Source of the DNA: Snodgrassella gandavensis
Lineage (GTDB): Bacteria > Pseudomonadota > Gammaproteobacteria > Burkholderiales > Neisseriaceae
Length of the DNA: 64,000 nt
Assembly (NCBI RefSeq): GCF_914768025.1
Contig: NZ_CAJZCE010000003.1
Coordinates: 186,001-250,000 of the forward strand
Direction of reading: 5' to 3'
The position numbers and the translations under genes were made by a program. Shown here piece after piece: positions 37,544 to 47,277 of this stretch; position 1 is the first letter of the stretch, and every line of letters starts with the position of its first letter. A model generated the notes under the pieces. The model made no database searches and was not told the DNA's origin. It saw only the letters and a list, made by a program, of their open reading frames with translations.

Positions 37544-37620
37544 TGGTGCGCCCGGAGCGATGCGAACGCCTGACCCTCTGATTCGTAGCCAGATACTCTA
37601 TCCAACTGAGCTATGGGTGC
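37544..37620 (-). tRNA. tRNA-Arg (anticodon ACG), 3' half degenerate
   Basis: The 77-nt minus-strand sequence folds as tRNA-Arg: GCACCCA acceptor strand, D arm GCTCAGTTGGATAGAGT, anticodon arm with loop CTACGAA (anticodon ACG), and an encoded CCA. The 5' half and anticodon arm look normal. The 3' half is unusual: A:C mismatches at acceptor positions 3-70 and 7-66, an A:C at T-stem position 49-65, and a T loop reading TTCGCAT instead of TTCGAAT (A58 to C). It may be a tRNA pseudogene or a hybrid left by an integration event. Confidence 0.75.
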
Positions 37621-37803
37621 AATTATTTTTTATTCTAATCTAAATAAAAAATACCGTTAAATTTCTCAGATTAAACTTATCCTGCATAAAATAGACCACC
37701 TCCCAGAGCTTGATTCTCAATTTAGCTCATAATAACCATGCCCCCTATAATCTGCTAAAGATTAGTGGGGGCAGAAGAAAAATAGCCAACATAAATTCAA
37801 CAA

Positions 37804-39276
37804 CTATTTAGTTAATAACATCATCGATACAGTCAAAATAATTATATTCATAATCAATATAACAGCAATTGGACTCCCCATAAATTTTAACCAAGTACTA
37901 TAATTTACTTTAGATAATTGCAAGCCGCCCATAACAACACCAGATGTTGGCGTAATCAAATTTACCAAACCACTACCAGCCACAAAAATCATAATCATAA
38001 TATTAGGATCCATCCCTAACTTAGCCGTCAGCGGTCCCAGAATTGGAATAGAAACAAAGGCCAGAGCAGATGTTGAAGGAATCAAGAAAGACAGACCTAA
38101 ATAAATCAAGTAGGCTACAGGAACAAAAATAACTGGCGACAATCCTGTTAACAGATTTTGGGCTTTATCTAAAATAAATAGATCAAAATGTGTTTCCCCC
38201 ATTAATACCGAAATAGAACGAGCAACAACAATAATCAACACTACAGATAAAATATCACAAGCTCCCGCAATAAAATTATCAACAATTTCTTTTTCTGACA
38301 TTTTTGCCGCAATACCAATGACTACTGACATCAGCAAAAACCACATGGCTAAATCACCAAAGGTCCAGTCTCCGAAGTTACTGCCAGTCAAAAATGACGT
38401 CCAATCATTAAAAACGGTTATATTGAACTCTCCCCAAGGTATCAATGAAATTATCATTACAATAAAAGTGAATGCAAACAAAATTAAAATATTTTTTTCA
38501 CGCCGTCCGAATCTAAGATGTTCTGTATTTTCCGTATTAAAATACAAATTCATTTCCGTTTGTTCTTGCTGGGACAATAATGTAACTGTTTTATCCTTTT
38601 TAATCCTTTTGGCATATCTCATCACATACCATATACAGAAAGCAAGCGTTGACAGCCAGAGGGCTGTTCCTACCGTAATTATGGTTCCCTGATTCGGATT
38701 ATAGCCAACACCCTTCAACGCATCACCAGCCACACCAGTAGCGAAAGGATTTACCGTTGATCCCAATACCCCCGCTCCTGCTCCTAAGAGAATAACTCCC
38801 ACTGCTATCAAAGTATCAAAACCAGCAGCAACTAAAGTTGCAGTGATAAGAACATAAAATGCAATAGTTTCTTCAGCCATGCCATATACAGTTCCGCCAA
38901 CAGAAAACAAAAACATCAGCAGCGGGATAAGCACCAATTCTTTTCCTTTTAATTTCTGCACCAATGCAGAAATACCAGCTTCTAAAGAATTTGTTTTCAT
39001 CGCCACATTGATAAAACCGCCCAAAACAAGAATAAATACCGCTATATTGATTGAATTTTGAAAAGATTTGAACGGAGCCATCACCAGATTACTAAGTGAT
39101 GGAGAAATAACAGTAGAGACTACTTCTGAACTTTCAGGCAGAGTGACCGGAGTAAATGAATGACCAGATAATAATTTAGAAATAATCCATAGCAAAGTCA
39201 GAATAATAAATAAAATACTAAATGCTGATAAGGATTTTTTCTTTTCTTTTGATTGAGTATTTTTTTCAGATTGCAT
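37804..39276 (-). CDS. YfcC/ArcD-type basic amino-acid carrier
   Basis: The 490-residue protein has a basic N-terminal tail, then about 11-13 hydrophobic segments of the YfcC/C4-dicarboxylate anaerobic carrier superfamily (PF03606 type). Landmarks are SVGGTVYGMAEETIAFYVL (about 125-143), GAGAGVLGSTVNPFATGVAGDA (about 165-186) and the C-terminal LIPSTSALAFVSIPILGPL and NLITPTSGVVMGGLQL. As the last gene of the arcA-arcB-arcC operon it most likely exchanges arginine for ornithine, as ArcD does, although it is not the classic ArcD family. A GC-rich hairpin (37749-37775) follows. Confidence 0.82.
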   Translation of the reverse strand: MQSEKNTQSKEKKKSLSAFSILFIILTLLWIISKLLSGHSFTPVTLPESSEVVSTVISPSLSNLVMAPFKSFQNSINIAVFILVLGGFINVAMKTNSLEAGISALVQKLKGKELVLIPLLMFLFSVGGTVYGMAEETIAFYVLITATLVAAGFDTLIAVGVILLGAGAGVLGSTVNPFATGVAGDALKGVGYNPNQGTIITVGTALWLSTLAFCIWYVMRYAKRIKKDKTVTLLSQQEQTEMNLYFNTENTEHLRFGRREKNILILFAFTFIVMIISLIPWGEFNITVFNDWTSFLTGSNFGDWTFGDLAMWFLLMSVVIGIAAKMSEKEIVDNFIAGACDILSVVLIIVVARSISVLMGETHFDLFILDKAQNLLTGLSPVIFVPVAYLIYLGLSFLIPSTSALAFVSIPILGPLTAKLGMDPNIMIMIFVAGSGLVNLITPTSGVVMGGLQLSKVNYSTWLKFMGSPIAVILIMNIIILTVSMMLLTK

Positions 39277-39338
39277 AATAACGAATCCTTAAAAAAAAGG
39301 TACCGCATTTATTCAATACGATACCTAATTTGCTTTAA

Positions 39339-40274
39339 TTAATAGTATGTTAGCTCAGCAGAAAACGATGTATTAATCTTCGTACCAGCAATACCTTTAA
39401 CAATATCATCAATATCAGCCAAAGACCCGATGACTGCTGATTTTCCCGGATTTTCTCGTGCAAAATTTATGGCAGCCTGTACTTTTGGCCCCATAGAGCC
39501 GGCGGCAAAGCCCATTTTCTCTAACGTATCCGGATGTGCCTTCTTAATCGCATGTTGATTTGGTTTGCCCCAATTAACAAAAGTTGCAGATACATCCGTT
39601 GCAATAATAAAAATATCAGCCGCAACCTGCTTTGCTAACACCGCCGAACAAAGATCTTTATCTATTACCGCTTCGACTCCTTTTAAAGTACCATCATCGT
39701 CATAAAATGTCGGTATACCACCACCACCAGCACAAATAACCACAGTACCTTTTTCTAATAACCATTTAACCGGCCTAATTTCAAAAATACGTTTAGGAAT
39801 CGGGCTAGGAACAACACGCCTGTATTGATCGTTATCAGGAGCAATACTCCAATTTTTTTCTTTTGCCAGCTTTTCAGCCTCTTCTTTTGTGTAAACAGGA
39901 CCAATAGGCTTAGTTGGATTCATGAATGCCGGATCGTTTTTATCAACTTCCACTTGAGATAATAACGTTGCCAATGGAGTCTCAAGAGGAAGCAAATTAC
40001 CTAATTCCTGCATAATCATATAACCAATCATCCCAATAGATTCTGCCCCCAAAACATCTAAAGGATATGAAGGAACATCAGTATATGACAAAGACTGCAA
40101 TGCAATTAATCCCACTTGCGGACCATTGCCATGCGCAATAACCAACTCATTTCCCGGGTAAACCTTAGCAATTTGCTGGCAAGCAATTTTAGTATTCTGG
40201 CGTTGATTCTCAACCGTTAAAGGCTCTCCTCTGCGTAAGAGCGCATTACCACCTAAAGCAATGACAATTCTCAT
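39339..40274 (-). CDS. arcC: Carbamate kinase
   Basis: ArcC makes ATP from carbamoyl phosphate and ADP, the energy-yielding step of the arginine deiminase pathway. The 311-residue protein opens [17 protein letters not shown] and contains [14 protein letters not shown] (about 49-62), the [12 protein letters not shown] segment (about 200-211), [12 protein letters not shown] (about 224-235) and the [16 protein letters not shown] motif (about 275-290). All amino-acid kinase family landmarks are present. It lies 22 bases after arcB and 62 bases before the carrier gene. Confidence 0.94.
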   Translation of the reverse strand: MRIVIALGGNALLRRGEPLTVENQRQNTKIACQQIAKVYPGNELVIAHGNGPQVGLIALQSLSYTDVPSYPLDVLGAESIGMIGYMIMQELGNLLPLETPLATLLSQVEVDKNDPAFMNPTKPIGPVYTKEEAEKLAKEKNWSIAPDNDQYRRVVPSPIPKRIFEIRPVKWLLEKGTVVICAGGGGIPTFYDDDGTLKGVEAVIDKDLCSAVLAKQVAADIFIIATDVSATFVNWGKPNQHAIKKAHPDTLEKMGFAAGSMGPKVQAAINFARENPGKSAVIGSLADIDDIVKGIAGTKINTSFSAELTYY

Positions 40275-40296
40275 TTTAATTCCAATCGTTTTTATT

Positions 40297-41304
40297 TTAA
40301 ATCAAGCTGGATACAATAACTGCTTTAATGGTATGCATCCTGTTTTCTGCTTGTTCGAACGCAATGTTAATAGGAGACTCAAATACATCCTCTGTAACTT
40401 CAATCCCATTTTTAAATTGGGGATATTGTCCGGCAACTTCCTTACCAACTTTCGTTTCAGAATTATGAAAAGCCGGTAAACAGTGCATGAACTTAACTCG
40501 CGGATTACCTGTAGCCGCAATTAATTCTTTATTAACCTGATAGGGAGTTAATGCATCAATACGTTCCCCCCAAGATTCAATAGGTTCACCCATAGAAACC
40601 CAAACATCCGTATGAATAAAATCCACATCTTTTACTGCTTTTTTGACATCATCAGTAACCGTAATACGAGCACCACTTTCCTCTGCAAATTTTTCACACA
40701 TTGCTACTAACTCAGGCTCAGGCAACAATGATTTCGGGCCGGAAATACGAACATCCATCCCTAACTTCGCCCCGATTAACAACAATGAATTACCCATATT
40801 ATTGCGCGCGTCACCAACATATGCATATTTAATTTCATTTATTGGTTTGCCATTAGAATATTCCAACATCGTTAATACATCGGCAAGCATTTGCGTTGGG
40901 TGGAATTCATCGGTTAAACCATTCCATACAGGAACACCGGCATAATCAGCAAGTTCCTGCACAACAGATTGCTTATAACCACGATATTCAATCCCGTCAT
41001 ACATACGTCCTAACACACGGGCAGTATCTTTCATACTTTCTTTATGACCAATCTGTGAACCACTTGAACCAATATAAGTTACATTGGCGCCCTGATCATG
41101 AGCAGCCACCTCAAAAGCACAACGTGTCCTAGTTGAAGTTTTCTCAAAAATTAAAGCAATATTTTTACCTTTCAGTAACTGTTGTTCAGTACCTGCATAC
41201 TTAGCTCTTTTAAGATCACGAGCCAAATCAATTAAATAATTAATTTCACGTTCAGTATGATGAACCAGACTAAGTAAATTACGATTTTTTAAATTGAAAG
41301 CCAT
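40297..41304 (-). CDS. arcB: Ornithine carbamoyltransferase, catabolic
   Basis: The enzyme splits citrulline to ornithine and carbamoyl phosphate in this context. The 335-residue protein has the carbamoyl-phosphate loop [16 protein letters not shown] (about 56-71), the [13 protein letters not shown] motif (about 134-146), DVWVSMGE (about 232-239) and the ornithine/citrulline motif MHCLPAFHN (about 272-280). The anabolic ArgF shares these motifs; the position between arcA and arcC indicates the catabolic role. Spacing to both neighbours is 22 bases. Confidence 0.93.
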   Translation of the reverse strand: MAFNLKNRNLLSLVHHTEREINYLIDLARDLKRAKYAGTEQQLLKGKNIALIFEKTSTRTRCAFEVAAHDQGANVTYIGSSGSQIGHKESMKDTARVLGRMYDGIEYRGYKQSVVQELADYAGVPVWNGLTDEFHPTQMLADVLTMLEYSNGKPINEIKYAYVGDARNNMGNSLLLIGAKLGMDVRISGPKSLLPEPELVAMCEKFAEESGARITVTDDVKKAVKDVDFIHTDVWVSMGEPIESWGERIDALTPYQVNKELIAATGNPRVKFMHCLPAFHNSETKVGKEVAGQYPQFKNGIEVTEDVFESPINIAFEQAENRMHTIKAVIVSSLI

Positions 41305-41326
41305 AATGAATTTCCTTTATTTAAAT

Positions 41327-42577
41327 TTAAATGATTGCGTCACGGATAATTGGACAAGTCATACAATGGCCGCCGCCACGCCCGCGTCCCAATTCACCTG
41401 CATCCACTTCTAATACCTCTACACCGTGATCACGCATTATCTTATTTGTATAAATATCACGGTCATAAGCAATACAAACCCGTCTATCCAGCATAATTAC
41501 ATTATTAGCATCGTCCCATTGTTCTCTTTGAGCTTGGAAACTATTCCCGCCAGTTTGAATACGGGTAACTTGCGAACCTGTTACCTTGCCCATTGCTTCG
41601 GCAACAACATCAACAAAATGTTGCCCCTTATGTTCTTCAATAGTGATTTCTTCTTCAGCACTCCTTCTATATAAGCTGTAGCATTTAATCTGATCGACAA
41701 CTTCCGGAAAAACTGAAAATAAATCATAATCTAACATCGAAAATACGGTATCCAGATGCATGGCGGCACGCGATTTAGGCATTTGACATGCAATTACCCT
41801 AGTTGCTCCATCCTCTTGACCACAAATACTTTTAGCTAATTGAGATACCATTTGCGGGTTAGTGCGTTCGCCCATACCAAGCAAAACAATGCCGTTTCCT
41901 ATCGGCATAACATCTCCCCCCTCTACCGATAATGTTCCTGAATTTTCATCAGTATCGCCCCACCAGATTTTGGCCTTACCTGCAAAATAAGGATTAAATT
42001 TATAGATTGCGCGCATGATTAATGTTTCTGGACGACGTGCAGGCCAATACATCGGATTTAAACTGACACCACCATAGATCCAGCAACTTGGATCACGTTG
42101 GAAAAGAGCATTTGGCGTAGGAGCAATTAAAAAATCATCATCGCTCATATAATTAAACATCAAATCACTACTTGTCTTAAAAGGTAAATCTGATTTTGTA
42201 ATACCACCGAATAAAAACGCAGATAAATCTTCAGCAGCAAGCTCATTTAACCAGGCACGCACATCACTTAGCATATGAGCCCCAATGTTTTGAGGAATAA
42301 AAAGACGATCAAGAATCCAGTTTCTATGTTCTTTATTTTGTAATACTTCACTTAACGCAATATTGGCATCAATGACATGAACACCACGATCTTTCATTAT
42401 TTTCACAAAGTTATCATGATCACGTTGAGCTTTTTCAACCCAAATCACATCATCAAACAAAAGATCATGGCAATTAGTTGGGGTCAATCTGTTATGGGCT
42501 AAATTAGGGCGACACACCATGACACTGCGTAATTTACCGCACTCTGAATTAACACCGAAATTTCCTGACATTATCAA
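41327..42577 (-). CDS. arcA: Arginine deiminase
   Basis: ArcA hydrolyses arginine to citrulline and ammonia, giving ammonia for acid resistance and feeding ATP production. The 416-residue protein has the N-terminal [18 protein letters not shown] (about 7-24), [24 protein letters not shown] with the substrate-binding Asp, [37 protein letters not shown] with the catalytic His, and the nucleophile Cys in [10 protein letters not shown] at the C-terminus. It is first in the operon and is divergent from an Lrp-family regulator, with a 630-base gap between them. Confidence 0.95.
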   Translation of the reverse strand: MIMSGNFGVNSECGKLRSVMVCRPNLAHNRLTPTNCHDLLFDDVIWVEKAQRDHDNFVKIMKDRGVHVIDANIALSEVLQNKEHRNWILDRLFIPQNIGAHMLSDVRAWLNELAAEDLSAFLFGGITKSDLPFKTSSDLMFNYMSDDDFLIAPTPNALFQRDPSCWIYGGVSLNPMYWPARRPETLIMRAIYKFNPYFAGKAKIWWGDTDENSGTLSVEGGDVMPIGNGIVLLGMGERTNPQMVSQLAKSICGQEDGATRVIACQMPKSRAAMHLDTVFSMLDYDLFSVFPEVVDQIKCYSLYRRSAEEEITIEEHKGQHFVDVVAEAMGKVTGSQVTRIQTGGNSFQAQREQWDDANNVIMLDRRVCIAYDRDIYTNKIMRDHGVEVLEVDAGELGRGRGGGHCMTCPIIRDAII

Positions 42578-43207
42578 AACTCCTCAATACATTATTTAAC
42601 ATTAAGATACTGAATTCAGAACTATTATGACTTTTTTGTATTGAAATTAAATTTTTTTAATTATCTATTTTTAATATGTTTTGAAATTTTGTTTCAAACA
42701 ATCCATGATTAATAGAATCAGATTTTAAATGTAAATCAAGCTGAAAAAAGTTCTGCAAAATTCTTCAAAATTCTCTATCATTAAGCAAAAAGGGAAGCAT
42801 GAAGCATGACAAAACCAGCAGAACATCAAACAGTATCAATATCAGAAAAAGCCAAAGCTGACATACCTGTCAAAAGCTTTTGCTGCCAATACGAAAGAGG
42901 TATTTATACATTACAGAAATGATAAAACAGCTAGTTTTCAGAAATTAAAAGTACAGGAGCAAATAAACTGACAACCCTAAACTAACGTAGCTATATTAAG
43001 TGATTTAACCAAATAGATTAATCAGGAGTACATAATGTATATCTTTTTGCTAACCTTTAAAATGCAAAAAGCATAAAAAATTAACGATATATAGCACCAA
43101 GCATCCTCATAAGGAATTAAGCAATATGATACCAATAAAATATAAATTATTTGAACAAGATACATAATTTTCTATGCAATTGCTGTACTAACAATGAGGC
43201 ATATATA
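42578..43207. promoter_or_regulatory. Divergent control region between arcA and the Lrp regulator
   Basis: About 630 AT-rich bases without a supported gene. At 42678-42698 the sequence TTTTGAAATTTTGTTTCAAAC has seven-base inverted arms (TTTGAAA/TTTCAAA) and lies about 105 bases before arcA; it is a candidate operator. Such half-sites are too AT-rich to assign to Lrp, FNR or ArgR with confidence. Confidence 0.4.
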
Positions 43208-43672
43208 ATGAAATTGGATAACATTGATAAAAGAATACTTCGAATACTTCAGCGAGAAGGTAATATTCAAAATAATGAGCTTGCCAAAAAAGTAGGATTA
43301 TCTCCATCCCCTTGTTTGCGACGCATAAAAATATTAGAAGATGCCGGATTTATAAAACAATACGTAGCACTACTCGATAAAAAAACCATTAACAAACAAC
43401 TAATAGTATACGTCAGAATAAAGATAGATATTGCCAACACAAACTCTGCTGCCATCGAAAGATTTATTTATGAAGTAAAATTACTGTCACAAATCCAAGA
43501 ATGTTATGTAATGGCAGGAGAAAATGATTTTTTACTGCGGGTTTTGTGTAAAGATTTAGAAGAGTATAGAAGTTTTCAAGTCAATACCTTAGCATTGTTA
43601 CCAGGCGTCTGTAATATCAGAACAGAAATACCATTACAGGTTGTGAAATGGACAACAGAAATAGAAATTTAA
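43208..43672 (+). CDS. Lrp/AsnC family transcriptional regulator
   Basis: The 154-residue protein has an N-terminal winged helix: LDNIDKRILRILQREGNIQNNELAKKVGLSPSPCLRRIKILEDAGFI (about 2-48). A C-terminal ligand-binding RAM domain follows, with YVMAGENDFLLRVLCKDLEEYRSF and VCNIRTEIPLQVVK. I start at ATG 43208, with GAGG eight bases upstream; an in-frame ATG at 43151 would add a Cys-rich leader not seen in the family. It is divergent from the arginine deiminase operon and probably controls it in response to an amino acid, perhaps arginine. Confidence 0.9.
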   Translation: MKLDNIDKRILRILQREGNIQNNELAKKVGLSPSPCLRRIKILEDAGFIKQYVALLDKKTINKQLIVYVRIKIDIANTNSAAIERFIYEVKLLSQIQECYVMAGENDFLLRVLCKDLEEYRSFQVNTLALLPGVCNIRTEIPLQVVKWTTEIEI

Positions 43673-43682
43673 ATATAGAAAT

Positions 43683-43710
43683 AAAAAAGCCTGAATTTAC
43701 AGGCTTTTTT
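43683..43710. terminator. Bidirectional terminator between the Lrp gene and the argS pseudogene
   Basis: AAAAAAGCCTG pairs exactly with CAGGCTTTTTT around a six-base loop. It lies 10 bases after the regulator stop and five bases from the end of the argS remnant. Confidence 0.9.
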
Positions 43711-43715
43711 ATTTC

Positions 43716-44248
<533 letters not shown>

Positions 44249-44881
44249 TATCACACACCTCATCTTTTATATTTATAATACTTCTATATATAACATAAAA
44301 AATACAAAAGAAATTATAATTATTTATAGAATTTATTGATAAATCTGCTTTTTATTAAATTATTCAACAAATCTATAAATATATCGATACTAAACACATT
44401 TTATAAAAAATATATACGCATACCAAAAACTAAAACATTAGCACAAATATAGCATATAAAATATAAACCAAAATTTTTCTCATACAACTCAGAATTTCCT
44501 CAATATACCAACAACATGCCAAGCATACTTCACTTACACAGACTTTATTAAAATAATAGTAGCCACACGCTGAAAAAGGATTACAAATATTGCGTAATTT
44601 CTTGAGCATCAAACTAAAAATAACCAGCTCAATAGCAAAATCGCATCAAACAGGCAGAAATTAAGCTAATTACCAATGATTCTGACCTAAATATAAAAAT
44701 AGATACTTAAAACCTTGATAAACAGCTAGAAAAATACGGCAGTATGGAAACAATCAATATCAGACAATCAAAAATTTTAAATCTATTCAAAACCACATCG
44801 ACTTATTGCACATACCTGTTAATAATATTTTTATCTATATATTCGTTTATCTGACACCAGACATATATCAGCAAAATAAAA
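44249..44881. other. AT-rich spacer before the RTX/lipoprotein array
   Basis: No gene is supported on either strand. A 60-codon minus-strand ORF (44430-44612) is Cys- and hydrophobic-rich but looks like random AT-rich sequence. Confidence 0.4.
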
Positions 44882-45070
44882 ATGTCAGCTTCACAGCTTC
44901 GCATCCAAAAACAAACAGCAAAAACTAGCAATAGATGTTGCCATTTATTTGTACCAGAATGTATTTTTTCGCCATTAAATTCTACTTATCCCCACCAGCG
45001 TGCATTTATAATAAAAAATAATTATTGCTTTCAGCTTATTGCTTCATTACATAGATTAAATTTTGTATAA
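44882..45070 (+). pseudogene. Vestigial ORF in front of lipoprotein 1
   Basis: This 62-codon frame (MSASQLRIQKQTAK... ending LHRLNFV) is homologous to 46077-46265 at a nearly constant offset of 1194-1195 bases. The last 40 or so codons (CCHLFVP.CIFSPLNSTYPH, then QRAF..KNNYCFQL) are kept in both copies with changes that look codon-based (ATA/ATC, GAA/GAC), and both end at the same stop. I read it as the joined start and end of a once longer gene, probably an effector, deleted in the middle. It may no longer be expressed. Confidence 0.45.
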
Positions 45071-46080
45071 CTATTTATTTCCTTTAGATTAAAACTGTGC
45101 TAATTTCTATATTAGCTATAGAGGACAAATCAGTATGAAGAGCAAATTTAAACTGTATTTTAAGCTTAGCTGTTTAAGCTGCCTGCTACTGCTGGCTGGT
45201 TGTGATGATGATAAGCAGACCGGCGATAAAGCGGCGCAACAGCAGCCGGCGCCTATAGTACCCCATCAGGACAGATTTGGCCGTTATGATTCTATTGGTA
45301 ATCTGGGCGGCAAGCCGGTAAGTATCCCCGGCGGTGTGGTGTTTACCTGGGTACACTATATCGGCGACCCGGGCGATTTCGATACCAGCAAACAAGCGCA
45401 AAAGTATCAGCGCCCGCCGATTACTTATCAATTGCCTATTGATAGCTTTGGTTTTCAGTACCGGCTGACAGATGGCGCGGTGATGAGCTATAGAGAGCAA
45501 ACGGAAGAGGATTATTTGCGTGATAACAGAACTTTGATTCCACAGGGAAAGCCATTTCCGTGGGGTCATATTATTGTTTACAATATTGTTGATCCACACC
45601 AGCCACTTAATTTTAATAAAGCGTTTACTGACACTCAGGAAGCTAAAAAAGAAGTCTGGCACTTTGACTATATTGAACAACCACAAAAAGTATATGGCTT
45701 AACTTTTTTCAAAGCCAATAATGGGATTGATCCCCGTACCAATCAGCCGTGGCAGGATAATATCGCCGGACCGGATATTTTTATTTCCAAAAATCCGCAA
45801 GGTGAGATTAAAACCTATATTCAATGTGATTTTACAGGCGAAATTCAATCTTGCACCCACGAATTCTATATCGACAGTATGCCAGTGGTGGTACATATAA
45901 GCTATGACCGGATTTATTTAGAAAAATGGCGGCAAACCGAAAAAAATATAGCCGGCATACTGGATAGCTGGGTGGTTACGGATAAAGGCGCATTAATTAA
46001 GAAGCAGGCAGGGAAGGTGTAAAAATTCCTGCTACTTATATCTATATTGTTAACCACTGATGAAAGAGGTAAGTAGATGT
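44930..46080. repeat. Tandem duplication unit A (lipoprotein 1)
   Basis: The stretch from about 44930 to 46080 repeats at 46124-47277 with an offset of 1194-1197 bases. It covers the tail of the vestigial ORF, the promoter and leader, the lipoprotein gene and the start of the next ORF. Ends of the genes are nearly identical; the middle of the lipoprotein gene has diverged. Confidence 0.85.
45135..46022 (+). CDS. Lipoprotein 1 of the RTX-associated pair
   Basis: The 295-residue protein has a type II signal peptide with lipobox LLAGC (lipidated Cys23) followed by Asp-Asp-Asp; in enterobacteria Asp at +2 keeps lipoproteins in the inner membrane. A short Gln/Pro linker leads to a globular domain with FGRYDSIGNLGGKPVSIPGG, VDPHQPLNFNKAF and a C-terminal IQCDFTGEIQSCTHEFYID ... 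WRQTEKNIAGILDSWVV. The C...C-H-x-F pattern followed by a Y-x3-L-x2-W motif resembles immunity lipoproteins next to secreted effectors. I do not know a named family. Residues 1-102 are almost identical to lipoprotein 2. Confidence 0.8.
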   Translation: MKSKFKLYFKLSCLSCLLLLAGCDDDKQTGDKAAQQQPAPIVPHQDRFGRYDSIGNLGGKPVSIPGGVVFTWVHYIGDPGDFDTSKQAQKYQRPPITYQLPIDSFGFQYRLTDGAVMSYREQTEEDYLRDNRTLIPQGKPFPWGHIIVYNIVDPHQPLNFNKAFTDTQEAKKEVWHFDYIEQPQKVYGLTFFKANNGIDPRTNQPWQDNIAGPDIFISKNPQGEIKTYIQCDFTGEIQSCTHEFYIDSMPVVVHISYDRIYLEKWRQTEKNIAGILDSWVVTDKGALIKKQAGKV

Positions 46081-46265
46081 CTAAGCTACAGCTTTTAATA
46101 AAAAACTAGCAGCAATGGCTCGGGCTAAATGTTGCCATTTATTTGTACCAGACTGTATTTTTTCGCCATTAAATTCTACTTATCCCCACCAGCGTGCATT
46201 TATCGTCAAAAATAATTATTGCTTTCAGCTTATCTTTTCATTACATAGATTAAATTTTGTATAAC
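46077..46265 (+). pseudogene. Vestigial ORF between the two lipoprotein genes
   Basis: It starts ATGTCTAAGCTACAG at the position matching the RTX start one unit later, and stops after 10 codons at TAG. Further on, the conserved tail (CCHLFVPDCIFSPLNSTYPH, QRAFIVKNNYCFQLI, ending LHRLNFV) is intact in another frame, as in the vestige at 44882. It appears to be a second deletion remnant of the same lost gene. Confidence 0.45.
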
Positions 46266-47277
46266 CGATTATTTCCTTTAGATTAAAACTGTGCTAATTT
46301 CTATATTAGCTATAGAGGATAAATCAGTATGAAGAGCATATTTAAACTGTATTTTAAGCTTATTTGTTTAAGCTGCCTGCTACTGCTGGCCGGTTGTGAT
46401 AATGATAAGCAAACCGGCGATAAAGCGGCGCCGCAACAGCAGCCGGCGCCTATAGTACGCCATCAGGATAGATTTGGCCGTTATGATTCTATTGGTAATC
46501 TGGGCGGCAAGCCGGTAAGTATCCCCGGCGGTGTGGTGTTTACCTGGGTACACTATATCGGCGACCCGGGTGATTTCGATACCAGCAAACAAGCACAAAA
46601 GTATCAGCGCCCGCCGATTACTTACCAATTGCCTATTGAAGGTTTTGATTTTCAGTACCGGCTGACAGATGGCGCGGTTAAAACCAGAAGAGAGCAGACA
46701 GATGAGGATTATCTGCGTGATAATAAAACTCTGATTCCTGTAGGTAAGCCATTTCCATGGGGCTATACCATTGTTTACAACATTGTTGATCCACACCAGC
46801 CACTTAATTTTAATAAAGCACTAGCTGACGAATTACAAGCCACCAAGAAAGTCTGGCACTTTGACTATTTTGAACAACCACAAAAAGTACATGGCCTAAC
46901 TTTTTTCAAAGCCAATAATGGGATTGATCCCAGCACCAATCAGCCGTGGCAGGATAATATCGCTGGGCCGGATATTTTGATGTCCAAAAATGCGCAAGGC
47001 GAGATTAAAACCTATATTCTGTGTGATTTTATTGGCGAAGTTCAGCAATGCAACCATCGATTTTATATTGATAATTTACCCATATTGATAAGCATAACTT
47101 ATAACCGCCACTATTTGAAACTCTGGCAGCAAACCGAAAAAAATATAGCCGGCATACTGGATAGCTGGGTGGTTACGGATAAAGGCGCATTAATTAAGAA
47201 GCAGGCAGGAAAGATGTAAAAATTCCTGCTAATTATGTCTATATTGTTAACAACTGATGAAAGAGGTAAGAATATGT
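46124..47277. repeat. Tandem duplication unit B (lipoprotein 2)
   Basis: This is the second copy of the unit described at 44930-46080, ending at the start codon region of the RTX gene (TGATGAAAGAGGTAAG then ATGTCT). Confidence 0.85.
46329..47219 (+). CDS. Lipoprotein 2 of the RTX-associated pair
   Basis: A 296-residue paralogue of lipoprotein 1 with the same signal peptide, LLAGC lipobox (Cys23, here followed by Asp-Asn-Asp) and domain layout. The first 100 residues and the last 30 are nearly identical to copy 1. Residues about 103-185 and 225-265 differ at many positions (IDSFGFQ/IEGFDFQ, DTQEAKKE/DELQATKK, IDSMPVVVHISYD/IDNLPILISITYN). It ends 54 bases before the RTX start and is probably co-transcribed with it, so it is the more likely partner of that protein. 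Confidence 0.8.
   Translation: MKSIFKLYFKLICLSCLLLLAGCDNDKQTGDKAAPQQQPAPIVRHQDRFGRYDSIGNLGGKPVSIPGGVVFTWVHYIGDPGDFDTSKQAQKYQRPPITYQLPIEGFDFQYRLTDGAVKTRREQTDEDYLRDNKTLIPVGKPFPWGYTIVYNIVDPHQPLNFNKALADELQATKKVWHFDYFEQPQKVHGLTFFKANNGIDPSTNQPWQDNIAGPDILMSKNAQGEIKTYILCDFIGEVQQCNHRFYIDNLPILISITYNRHYLKLWQQTEKNIAGILDSWVVTDKGALIKKQAGKM

Noticed and set aside
44430-44612. 60-codon Cys-rich minus-strand ORF
   Set aside because: AT-rich chance frame without ribosome-binding site or family.
46380-46796. 138-codon antisense ORF in lipoprotein 2 (and a similar one in lipoprotein 1)
   Set aside because: It is the mirror of a real coding frame and exists in both copies only because the genes are duplicated.
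45135-47219. Assigning the lipoproteins as FrpD
   Set aside because: Position next to an RTX gene is similar to frpD-frpC, but I could not see sequence similarity to FrpD.
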